From Salipiger bermudensis (GTDB taxonomy: Bacteria > Pseudomonadota > Alphaproteobacteria > Rhodobacterales > Rhodobacteraceae), in assembly GCF_020171625.1 (NCBI RefSeq), contig NZ_JAIUZY010000004.1, positions 434,001-498,000 on the forward strand: a stretch of DNA of 64,000 nt. The letters run 5' to 3'. The translations under genes were made by a program, and so were the position numbers. Under the pieces are notes generated by a model that saw nothing but the letters and a program-made list of their open reading frames with translations, was not told where the DNA came from and ran no database searches. Below are positions 57,417 to 64,000 of this stretch, in pieces. Position 1 is the stretch's first letter. Each line of letters opens with the position of its first letter.

Positions 57417-58070
57417 ATGGCACTGCGCATCAACGACGAGATTCCCAACCTTCACGTCGTCACCGACCTTGGCGAATACGACCTGCACGACTGGATCGGC
57501 GACAGCTGGGCGATCCTGTTCTCGCACCCCAAGGACTTCACCCCGGTCTGCACCACCGAGTTCGGTGCCGTGGCGCAACTGGCCGATGAATGGGCCAAGC
57601 GCAACACCAAGGTGATGGGCATCTCGGTGGACGGCGTCGAGGAACACAAGGGCTGGAAGGGCGACATCGAGCAGACCTCGGGCGCCACGGCCGGCTTCCC
57701 GATCATCGCCGACAACGACCTGAAGGTGGCCAAGGCGCTCGACATGCTGCCCGCCGATGCCTACCTGCCCGACGGCCGCACCCCGGCCGACAGCGCCACC
57801 GTGCGCTCGGTCTTCATCATCGCGCCGAACAAGAAGGTGCAGCTCATGATGACCTACCCGATGTCGGTGGGCCGCAACTTCGCCGAGGTGCTGCGCGCCC
57901 TCGACGGCCTGCAGCGCACCTACGAGCAGCCCCTGGCCGTGCCCGCGAACTGGGAGACCGGACAGGACGTGATCGTCGCGCTGTCGCTCGACGACGCGGC
58001 GGCGACCGAGAAATACGGCGAACTCGACATCAAGCTGCCCTACCTGCGCTTTGCCAAGAACCCCGCCTGA
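57417..58070 (+). CDS. 1-Cys peroxiredoxin (Prx6-type)
   Basis: Peroxidase of 217 aa that reduces hydrogen peroxide and organic peroxides. The peroxidatic Cys45 lies in the motif FTPVCTTEFG. It is the only cysteine in the protein, so the enzyme is of the 1-Cys type. The C-terminal extension from about 165 (LQRTYEQPLAVPANWETGQDVIV) is typical of Prx6-like proteins. GAGGAG is placed well ahead of the ATG. A strong terminator follows. Confidence 0.95.
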   Translation: MALRINDEIPNLHVVTDLGEYDLHDWIGDSWAILFSHPKDFTPVCTTEFGAVAQLADEWAKRNTKVMGISVDGVEEHKGWKGDIEQTSGATAGFPIIADNDLKVAKALDMLPADAYLPDGRTPADSATVRSVFIIAPNKKVQLMMTYPMSVGRNFAEVLRALDGLQRTYEQPLAVPANWETGQDVIVALSLDDAAATEKYGELDIKLPYLRFAKNPA

Positions 58071-58091
58071 TCGGCTCTGCAGCCGGAACGG

Positions 58092-58125
58092 AAAAGCCCC
58101 GGATCGCAGGATCCGGGGCTTTTTT
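58092..58125 (+). terminator. Intrinsic terminator of the peroxiredoxin gene
   Basis: Fourteen-base arms AAAAGCCCCGGATC and GATCCGGGGCTTTT, with a GCAG loop, followed by more T residues. Confidence 0.93.
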
Positions 58126-58138
58126 CTGGCCTGTGCCC

Positions 58139-58162
58139 AAGATTTTTCGTCCGAAAAATCTT
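58139..58162. repeat. AAGATTTTTCG palindrome, copy 2
   Basis: Eleven-base arms identical to copy 1, spacer TC. It lies between the peroxiredoxin terminator and the end of glyA. Confidence 0.75.
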
Positions 58163-58182
58163 CACGCCGGTGTCGGGACCCC

Positions 58183-58206
58183 AAGATTTTTCGGACGAAA
58201 AATCTT
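58183..58206. repeat. AAGATTTTTCG palindrome, copy 3
   Basis: The same arms, spacer GA, extended by CCC/GGG to 58180-58209. It is 12 bp after the glyA stop codon and 20 bp from copy 2. Confidence 0.75.
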
Positions 58207-58217
58207 GGGCGATCCGT

Positions 58218-59513
58218 TCAGAGCATCGGGTAGATCGGGAAGCTCTTGAGGAACTCGGTCACTTCACCGCGCACCTTGGCCTCGACCTCGGCATTGCCCT
58301 CCTCGCCGTTCGCCGCAAGGCCATCGACAACTTCGATGATCCAGTCGGCGATCTGGCGGAACTCGGCCTCGCCGAAGCCGCGGGTGGTGCCGGCGGGCGA
58401 GCCGAGACGGATGCCGCTCGTCACGGTCGGCTTTTCCGGGTCGAACGGCACGCCGTTCTTGTTGCAGGTGATGTGCGCCCGGCCCAGGGCCTTCTCGGTG
58501 GCATTGCCCTTCACGCCCTTGGGGCGCAGGTCCACCAGCACCACGTGGGTGTCGGTGCCGTGGGTCACGGTGTCGAGCCCGCCCTTGATCAGCTGATCGG
58601 ACAGCGCCTGCGCGTTGGCGATGACCTGCTTGGCATAGGTCTTGAACTCGGGCTTCAGCGCCTCGCCGAAGGCCACGGCCTTGCCCGCGATGACGTGCAT
58701 CAGCGGACCGCCCTGGATGCCCGGGAAGATCGCCGAGTTGACCTTCTTGGCGATGGCCTCGTCATTGGTCAGGATCATGCCGCCGCGCGGACCGCGCAGG
58801 GTCTTGTGGGTGGTGGTGGTCACCACATGCGCGTGCGGGAACGGCGAGTGATGCTCGCCCGCCGCCACGAGGCCGGCGAAGTGCGCCATGTCCACATGCA
58901 GGTAGGCGCCCACGCTGTCGGCGATCTCGCGCATTTTGGCGAAGTCGATCTGGCGCGGGATGGCCGAGCCGCCGGCGATGATCAGCTTCGGCTTGTGCTC
59001 GTTGGCCAGCTCCTGGACCTGGTCGTAGTCGAGCATGTTGTCCTGCTGGCGGACACCGTATTGCACGGCGTTGAACCACTTGCCCGACTGGTTCGGCTTG
59101 GCGCCGTGGGTCAGGTGGCCGCCGGCATCGAGCGACATGCCGAGGATGGTGTCGCCGGGCTGGATCAGCGCGGTGAACACGCCCTGGTTGGCCTGGCTGC
59201 CGGAGTTCGGCTGCACGTTGGCATACTCGCAGCCGAAGAGTTCCTTGGCGCGGTCGATGGCGAGGTTCTCGGCCACGTCGACCCAGTCACAGCCACCGTA
59301 GTAGCGGCGGCCCGGGTAGCCTTCGGCATACTTGTTGGTCATTACCGAGCCCTGCGCTTCCATCACGGCGCGGGAGACGATGTTCTCGGATGCAATCAGT
59401 TCGATCTCGTCGCGCTGACGGCCGAGTTCGCCGGTGATGGAGGCGAAAAGCTCGGGGTCGCGGTCGGAAAGCGACTGGGTGAAGAAGCCGTCATCGCGGT
59501 GCGGGGCGTTCAT
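58218..59513 (-). CDS. glyA: Serine hydroxymethyltransferase
   Basis: PLP enzyme that interconverts serine and glycine and supplies one-carbon units to folate. It is 431 aa from the ATG at 59513, which has GGAG ten bases upstream; a codon at 59534 would extend it by seven residues. The N-terminal [33 protein letters not shown] and the PLP lysine in [16 protein letters not shown] are all canonical. It is divergent from nadK. No glycine-type riboswitch is seen in the leader. Confidence 0.97.
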   Translation of the reverse strand: MNAPHRDDGFFTQSLSDRDPELFASITGELGRQRDEIELIASENIVSRAVMEAQGSVMTNKYAEGYPGRRYYGGCDWVDVAENLAIDRAKELFGCEYANVQPNSGSQANQGVFTALIQPGDTILGMSLDAGGHLTHGAKPNQSGKWFNAVQYGVRQQDNMLDYDQVQELANEHKPKLIIAGGSAIPRQIDFAKMREIADSVGAYLHVDMAHFAGLVAAGEHHSPFPHAHVVTTTTHKTLRGPRGGMILTNDEAIAKKVNSAIFPGIQGGPLMHVIAGKAVAFGEALKPEFKTYAKQVIANAQALSDQLIKGGLDTVTHGTDTHVVLVDLRPKGVKGNATEKALGRAHITCNKNGVPFDPEKPTVTSGIRLGSPAGTTRGFGEAEFRQIADWIIEVVDGLAANGEEGNAEVEAKVRGEVTEFLKSFPIYPML

Positions 59514-59681
59514 GAGGCAGGTCTCCGGTGTCATGGATTCGTCACGTGCCGACTACGTAAAGGAAAGCGACGCCTGCGCAAAGGGATCAAAGCGGCATTG
59601 TTCCGGTAGAGGGGCGACGGTACTGGCGGGTTCCGGGAAGTTATGATTGTTTCGGAACGGCGTGACAGCCCAAGGAAACCC

Positions 59682-60443
59682 ATGTCGCTGAAAATTGCCT
59701 TCTGCGCGTCCAACGCGCCCATCGCACAGGCCGCGCTGGCCGGACTGACACGCTGCTACGGGAACCACGCCGAGGACGGCGCCGACGTGATCGTGGCACT
59801 TGGCGGCGACGGCTTCATGCTGCACACCCTGCACCGCACCGAGGCGCTGGCGGTGCCGGTCTACGGCATGAACCGCGGCACCGTCGGCTTTCTGATGAAC
59901 GCCTATTCCGAGCACGCCCTCGAAGAGCGCCTGGCCGCCGCCGAGGAGGCGGTGATCAACCCGCTCTCGATGCGCGCGCACCGAGCCGACGGCAGCGAGC
60001 ACCGGGCGCTGGCGATCAACGAGGTCTCGCTGCTGCGCGCCGGACCGCAGGCAGCACGGCTGGCGATCTATGTCGATGGCCGGCTGAGGATGCCCGAGCT
60101 GGTCTGCGACGGCGCGCTGCTGGCCACCCCCGCCGGCTCGACCGCCTACAACTACTCGGCTCACGGTCCGATCCTGCCGATCGGCGCCGATGTGCTGGCG
60201 CTCACCGCGGTCGCCGCCTTCCGACCGCGACGCTGGCGCGGCGCGCTGCTGCCCAAGACCGCCGACGTGACCTTCGAGGTGCTGGAGCCCGAGAAACGCC
60301 CGGTGATGGCCGAGGCCGACAGCCAGTCGGTGCGCGACGTGCTGCGGGTCGAGATCCGCTCGGAACCGAAGGTGGCGCACCGGGTGCTGTTCGATCCGGG
60401 CCACGGCCTCGAGGAGCGTCTGATCCGCGAACAATTTGTCTGA
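59682..60443 (+). CDS. nadK: NAD kinase
   Basis: Makes NADP from NAD and ATP. It is 253 aa. The GGDG motif is at 41-44 ([11 protein letters not shown]), [10 protein letters not shown] follows, then AINEVSL and [25 protein letters not shown]. The ATG at 59682 is preceded by AAGGA; 13 in-frame codons upstream are not conserved. It is divergent from glyA and followed by csbD. Confidence 0.96.
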   Translation: MSLKIAFCASNAPIAQAALAGLTRCYGNHAEDGADVIVALGGDGFMLHTLHRTEALAVPVYGMNRGTVGFLMNAYSEHALEERLAAAEEAVINPLSMRAHRADGSEHRALAINEVSLLRAGPQAARLAIYVDGRLRMPELVCDGALLATPAGSTAYNYSAHGPILPIGADVLALTAVAAFRPRRWRGALLPKTADVTFEVLEPEKRPVMAEADSQSVRDVLRVEIRSEPKVAHRVLFDPGHGLEERLIREQFV

Positions 60444-60449
60444 ACGCCC

Positions 60450-60475
60450 GGAACTCCGGCCACGCGGCCCGCGTT
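60450..60475 (+). promoter_or_regulatory. EcfG-type (general stress) promoter of csbD
   Basis: GGAAC (60450-60454) and CGTT (60472-60475) are separated by 17 bp. That is the consensus used by alphaproteobacterial EcfG sigma factors. Transcription would start about 50 bp upstream of the csbD ATG. Confidence 0.6.
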
Positions 60476-60530
60476 CTTTATCCGAACCCCGCGATGAGGC
60501 GGGACCAAGCCGAGATAAAGGAGAATTCCG

Positions 60531-60734
60531 ATGAACTGGGATATTATCCAAGGCAAATGGAAACAGCTGAAGGGTGACGCTCAGACCAAGTGGGGCGAGC
60601 TCACCGATGACGATCTTGACCGCGCCGAGGGCGACCGCGAGAAGCTCGTGGGTGTCGTCCAGGAGCGCTACGGCATCGCGAAGGACCAGGCAGAGCGCGA
60701 AGTGGACGAGTTCTACCACAAGCACTCCTCCTGA
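60531..60734 (+). CDS. CsbD-family stress protein
   Basis: Small, very hydrophilic 67-aa protein. The conserved N-terminus [29 protein letters not shown] and the later [16 protein letters not shown] place it in the CsbD family. Members are strongly induced by general stress in many bacteria; the molecular function is not known. AAGGAG is ideally placed before the ATG. An ECF-type promoter precedes it and a terminator follows, so it is a single-gene unit. Confidence 0.95.
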   Translation: MNWDIIQGKWKQLKGDAQTKWGELTDDDLDRAEGDREKLVGVVQERYGIAKDQAEREVDEFYHKHSS

Positions 60735-60762
60735 CCTCTTTCGGTCAAGGCACGTAAGAAGG

Positions 60763-60795
60763 CCCCGGGGTTCCCTCCCCCGGGGTTTTTCTTTT
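60763..60795 (+). terminator. Intrinsic terminator of csbD
   Basis: CCCCGGGG (60763-60770) pairs with CCCCGGGG (60778-60785) and is followed by a T-rich tail. Confidence 0.85.
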
Positions 60796-60849
60796 GTCCG
60801 GCCCTCTGATAGCTCTTGCAGGCAGATTGCGGCCGGGACGGACGGGACC

Positions 60850-61233
60850 ATGCTCACAGGCTTTCACCACGTGGCGCTGATCTGCGGCGACTATGCCCGC
60901 AGCAAGGCCTTCTATACCGAGCTGCTCGGGCTCGAGATCATCGCCGAGACCTATCGCGAGGCCCGCGACAGCTGGAAGCTGGACCTCGCCCTGCCCGGCG
61001 GTGGCCAGATCGAACTGTTCAGCTTCCCCTCCCCGCCAGACCGCGCCGACCGGCCCGAGGCCAAGGGTCTGCGGCATCTCGCGTTCTCCGTCACCGACGT
61101 AGAGGAGGCGAAGCAAAGGCTCGAGACCCAGGGCGTGCCGGTCGAGCCGATCCGCACGGATGAGCTGACCGGCAAGCGCTTCACCTTCTTCGCCGATCCC
61201 GACGGGCTCCCGCTGGAGCTTTACGAGGGCTGA
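60850..61233 (+). CDS. VOC-family protein (glyoxalase/YaeR-like)
   Basis: Protein of 127 aa with the two beta-alpha-beta-beta-beta modules of the vicinal-oxygen-chelate fold. Likely metal ligands are the His in FHHVALICGDY, the Glu in QIELFSF, the His in GLRHLAFSV and the Glu in LPLELYE. The N-terminus MLTGFHHVALICGDYARSKA is typical of the YaeR/GloA2 group, whose substrate is not established. It lies after csbD, separated from it by a terminator, and converges with prpE. Confidence 0.9.
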   Translation: MLTGFHHVALICGDYARSKAFYTELLGLEIIAETYREARDSWKLDLALPGGGQIELFSFPSPPDRADRPEAKGLRHLAFSVTDVEEAKQRLETQGVPVEPIRTDELTGKRFTFFADPDGLPLELYEG

Positions 61234-61291
61234 GACACCGCCGCTGCGCGACAGCGGGCGGTTGTCTCATTCGGTCAAGTGCCGCGCCGGA

Positions 61292-63193
61292 TCACGCTGG
61301 CACCGTCTTGGCATAGCCCAACCCCTCGAGCGCCGCGCGGATCTCGTCGAGAACGACCGGCTCGTCGATCGTCGCCGGCATCTTGAACGCCTCGCCATCG
61401 GCAATCTTGACCATGGTGGCGCGCAGGATCTTGCCCGAGCGGGTCTTGGGCAGGCGCTCCACCACGGTGCAGAGCTTGAAGGCCGCGACCGGGCCGATCT
61501 GGTCGCGCACCAGCTTGACGCATTCCCGGCAGACCTCCGCCGCGTCGCGCTCCACGCCGGAGCTGAGGCAGAGGAACCCCATCGGAACCTGCCCCTTGAG
61601 CGGGTCCGAAACGCCGATCACCGCGCATTCGGCCACGTCCGGATGCGAGGCCAGCACCTCCTCCATGGCACCGGTCGACAGGCGGTGACCGGCAACGTTG
61701 ATGACGTCATCGGTGCGCGACATGATGTAGAGATAGCCGTCCTCGTCCTTCATCCCCGCATCGCCGGTCTCGTAGTAGCCGGGGAACTGGGTGAGGTAGG
61801 ATGTCTTGAACCGTGCCTCGGCCTGCCACAGCGTCTGCAGCGTGCCCGGCGGCAGCGGCAGCTTGATGGCGATGGCGCCAAGCTCGCCCGCCGGCATCTC
61901 GTGGCCGCCCTCGTCGAGGATGCGCACGTCATAGCCCGGCATGGCGACCGAGGGCGAGCCCAGCTTGACCGGAAGCGCCTCGATGCCGATCGGGTTGGCG
62001 GCGATGCCCCAACCGGTCTCGGTCTGCCACCAGTGGTCGAGCACCGGCACGTTCAGGTGCTTCTGCGCCCATTCGATGGTGCTCGGGTCGGCCCGCTCGC
62101 CCGCGAGGAACAGCGCCTGAAGGTCGTGCAGCTTGTAGCGCTTGATCCACTCGCCGTCCGGATCGGCGCGGCGGATGGCCCGCAGGGCCGTGGGCGCGGT
62201 GAAGAAGCTCTTCACCCGGTGGTTCTGGATGATGCGCCAGAACACGCCGGCGTGCGGCGTGCCGATGGGCTTGCCCTCGAAGACGATGGTCTGCGCCCCG
62301 GCGATCAGAGGGCCGTAGCAGATGTAGGAATGCCCCACGACCCAGCCCACATCCGACGCCGCCCAGAACCGGTCGCCCGCCTCGATGTTGTAGATGTTCT
62401 TCATCGACCACTGCAGGGCGACGAGATGGCCGGCGGTCGAGCGCACCACGCCCTTGGGCTGCCCGGTGGTGCCGGAGGTGTAGAGGATATAGGCCGGGTG
62501 GTTGCCCTCGACCGGAACGCAGTCGGCGGGTTTCACCCCGTACTGAAAGCCATGCCACGAGAAGTCGCGCCCCTCGATCAGCTTGGCCACCTCCTGCTCG
62601 CGCTGGAACACCACGCAGAACTCAGGCTTGTGCGCCGCCTGCTCGATGGCCTCGTCGAGCAGCGGCTTGTAATGCACCACGCGGCCCGGCTCGAGGCCGC
62701 AGCTCGCGGCGATGATCGCCTTGGGGGTGCAGTCATCGATCCGCACCGCCAGCTCGTGCGCGGCGAAGCCACCGAACACCACCGAGTGCACCGCCCCGAG
62801 CCGGGCGCAGGCCAGCATTGCCTCGAGCGCCTCGGGGATCATCGGCATGTAGATGATGACCCGGTCGCCCTTCTCCACGCCGCGCATCTTCAGCGCGCCG
62901 GCAAGCGAGGCGACACGGTCGCGCAGGTCGGAATAGGTGATGCCCTTGCTCGCGTGGGTGATCGGGCTTTCGTGCATGATGGCGATCTCGTCGCCACGGC
63001 CCGCCTCGACATGGCGGTCCACCGCGTTCCAGCAGGTGTTGACCATGCCATCCGAGAACCACTCGTACATGTCGCCGCCCTTGTCGAAGAGCGCCTTCGA
63101 CGGCGGCACGTCCCAGTCGATGGCCTGTGCGGCCTCCATCCAGAACCCCTCGGGGTCGGATTTCCAGGCCTCGTACACATCCTTGTAGCCCAT
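61292..63193 (-). CDS. prpE: Propionyl-CoA synthetase
   Basis: AMP-forming acyl-CoA synthetase of 633 aa that activates propionate. The PrpE-type N-terminus GYKDVYEAWKSDPEGFW, the adenylation loop YTSGTTGQPKGVVRS, the GWGIAANPIG region, the DDVINVAGHRLS hinge and the C-terminal KTRSGKILRAT with its catalytic Lys are visible. I start at the ATG at 63193, preceded by GAGGAG; the 16 codons upstream are not conserved. Two TTTGCAAA sites lie 133 and 181 bp upstream of the start codon. Confidence 0.95.
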   Translation of the reverse strand: MGYKDVYEAWKSDPEGFWMEAAQAIDWDVPPSKALFDKGGDMYEWFSDGMVNTCWNAVDRHVEAGRGDEIAIMHESPITHASKGITYSDLRDRVASLAGALKMRGVEKGDRVIIYMPMIPEALEAMLACARLGAVHSVVFGGFAAHELAVRIDDCTPKAIIAASCGLEPGRVVHYKPLLDEAIEQAAHKPEFCVVFQREQEVAKLIEGRDFSWHGFQYGVKPADCVPVEGNHPAYILYTSGTTGQPKGVVRSTAGHLVALQWSMKNIYNIEAGDRFWAASDVGWVVGHSYICYGPLIAGAQTIVFEGKPIGTPHAGVFWRIIQNHRVKSFFTAPTALRAIRRADPDGEWIKRYKLHDLQALFLAGERADPSTIEWAQKHLNVPVLDHWWQTETGWGIAANPIGIEALPVKLGSPSVAMPGYDVRILDEGGHEMPAGELGAIAIKLPLPPGTLQTLWQAEARFKTSYLTQFPGYYETGDAGMKDEDGYLYIMSRTDDVINVAGHRLSTGAMEEVLASHPDVAECAVIGVSDPLKGQVPMGFLCLSSGVERDAAEVCRECVKLVRDQIGPVAAFKLCTVVERLPKTRSGKILRATMVKIADGEAFKMPATIDEPVVLDEIRAALEGLGYAKTVPA

Positions 63194-63910
63194 TGGAAAG
63201 CTCCTCCTCTCGCCTCTGGGTATTTTGATTAGGCACGACACCCTCGTCGAGCAAGTATGTTACCGCCCAGCATGACACAAAACCGCAGGCGATCTGACGA
63301 AACCCGCGCCTGCGGGGCGGCGAGATTTGCAAATATGCAGGTTCCGTAGACCGCGCTGCGAAGTCATGGCGAGTTTGCAAAATCTGGCGCGTGATAGGAC
63401 ATTCGCATGCCAATCAATATCAGATTGGAATACCCGACCCAGCGATACGGCTGCGCCAGAATCGTCCCCGCGTTAACCATCGCCGCATTTTAACCTCAAT
63501 TAACCACGATTCTCGGCTGCTTTCACCGCAATCTCGCCCCGTATCGTCCGCGCGCTCCCGCAAACTCGAAAAAATATCTTTCCAGAACAATATTTTCTCT
63601 CAAAATGATACATACATTGCCATTATATCAAATTGATATCACAATTGGACCTCTCAATGGGGAAGAGAGATCGCAAGAGCGGCACCCACCGCCCCTCATC
63701 TCTCGCAGTAACGAGGTCCGGCCTGCCGCGACGAAGGTCGGTAGATGGAGATTGAGACATGGTGCGACACGTTCCGACGCAAACCTCCCCAATTGGCACA
63801 CCACTCACAGCGGGGGCACGTCGCGGCCCCCGCACCCCAAGGGGCCACACAGCAGAGCACCGCCCGGCCCCTGACCGCCGGACCAGCACGACCGGGGGGA
63901 TCTGAGCGCC
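63194..63910. other. 717-bp regulatory gap between prpE and the terminal gene
   Basis: Divergent intergenic region. The prpE side holds two TTTGCAAA sites. Further right are a CCAATC-N7-GATTGG dyad (63410-63428), three TTAACC elements (63473, 63490 and 63500), a GANTC site (63508-63512) and an AT-rich block around 63565-63650 with the palindrome ATATCAAATTGATAT (63625-63639). No convincing gene was found within it. Confidence 0.5.
63326..63381 (-). promoter_or_regulatory. Paired TTTGCAAA sites upstream of prpE (ScfR/PccR-type)
   Basis: The 8-bp palindrome TTTGCAAA occurs at 63326-63333 and 63374-63381. The RamB/ScfR family, including PccR of Rhodobacter sphaeroides, binds TTTGCAAA-type sites at genes of propionate and acetate metabolism. 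The location ahead of prpE makes such control likely. The regulator gene is not in the window. Confidence 0.6.
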
Positions 63911-64000
63911 ATGGCCCTTTTGTCCGTCGACCTGCTCACCAATTCGACCTTCACCTATGACGAAAGCAACGCCAACGACGGCGACACCGTCCAGATCACC
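63911..64000 (+). CDS. N-terminus of a probable surface or secreted protein (partial)
   Basis: The ATG at 63911 follows a G-rich ribosome site (GGGGGG at about ten bases). The 30 visible codons read on into the window edge. The composition, rich in Thr, Asn, Asp and Ser (LLTNSTFTYDESNANDGD), is typical of large acidic repeat or adhesin-like proteins of this family. Too little is visible to name it. Confidence 0.55.
   Translation, partial: MALLSVDLLTNSTFTYDESNANDGDTVQIT

Noticed and set aside
55531..57615. 694-codon plus-strand open frame over the aldehyde dehydrogenase
   Set aside because: It runs through the repeat array and then antisense to a clear ALDH gene; composition is His/Arg-rich noise.
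59514..59681. Riboswitch upstream of glyA
   Set aside because: I looked for glycine or SAM-type conserved blocks in the 168-bp divergent region and found none.
63490..63503. A canonical CtrA box (TTAA-N7-TTAA)
   Set aside because: The two TTAA words are separated by six bases, not seven, so I report the half-sites only as a tentative signal.

Overview
This 64-kb window is a GC-rich (roughly two-thirds G+C), almost fully coding stretch of a bacterial chromosome. Protein families, gene neighbourhoods and control elements fit an alphaproteobacterium of the family Rhodobacteraceae (roseobacter-type): the petABC cytochrome bc1 operon, a CcrM-type GANTC methyltransferase, an RpoH2-like sigma factor, a CtrA-like regulator, an FNR-type box, a CIRCE element and alphaproteobacterial-type tRNA-Glu genes. 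The genus cannot be fixed from sequence alone. No phage, transposon, plasmid backbone, CRISPR array or rRNA operon was found; it reads as core chromosome with a few family-specific intergenic repeats.

Layout. 0-10 kb: EF-Tu, two small lipoproteins, a universal stress protein with an FNR-type box, a CtrA-like regulator with a degenerate receiver, DUF484-xerC, a GST, psd-pssA and a PhnA-domain protein. 10-18 kb: an outer-membrane barrel divergent from petABC, the thiBPQ thiamine importer under a TPP riboswitch, and aroC. 18-28 kb: a chemoreceptor, two EamA transporters, ccrM-rnhB, an SDR, groES-groEL behind CIRCE, and a nuclease-like DUF2161 protein. 28-40 kb: a TraB/GumN protein, an M3 peptidase, a tandem repeat array, a membrane-anchored ThiF-like protein, dut, coaBC, chaN-rpoH2, a frameshifted comM, a lipase-like hydrolase and gshB. 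40-51 kb: yraN, rsmI, an LpoA-like lipoprotein, glnD, topoisomerase IB, an HWE histidine kinase and a large basic-amino-acid decarboxylase. 51-64 kb: twin tRNA-Glu genes, recJ, glpX, rluA, a second repeat array, an aldehyde dehydrogenase, a 1-Cys peroxiredoxin, glyA, nadK, csbD, a VOC protein, prpE and the start of a probable surface protein.

Functional themes. Several adjacent genes form real units: psd/pssA (phosphatidylethanolamine synthesis, overlapping), petA-petB-petC, thiB-thiP-thiQ, groES-groEL, rsmI-yraN-gshB-hydrolase, the LpoA-like gene with glnD, and overlapping coding starts and stops at DUF484/xerC, dut/thiF-like, rpoH/chaN and gshB/hydrolase. Control elements readable directly include a TPP riboswitch with a ribosome-site hairpin, CIRCE at the groES promoter, GANTC sites inside the ccrM promoter, an FNR-type box at usp, an ECF (EcfG-type) promoter at csbD and paired TTTGCAAA sites upstream of prpE.

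The least explained features are non-coding. One repeat family has a GAGTATTT...GACG...AGAGAAG core: two tandem arrays and one solo copy, always in the direction of the preceding gene and always after its stop codon. A second family is an AT-rich palindrome with AAGATTTTTCG arms, found at three gene ends. Both look like family-specific 3'-end (terminator or RNA-processing) elements and are the best candidates for undescribed biology here.
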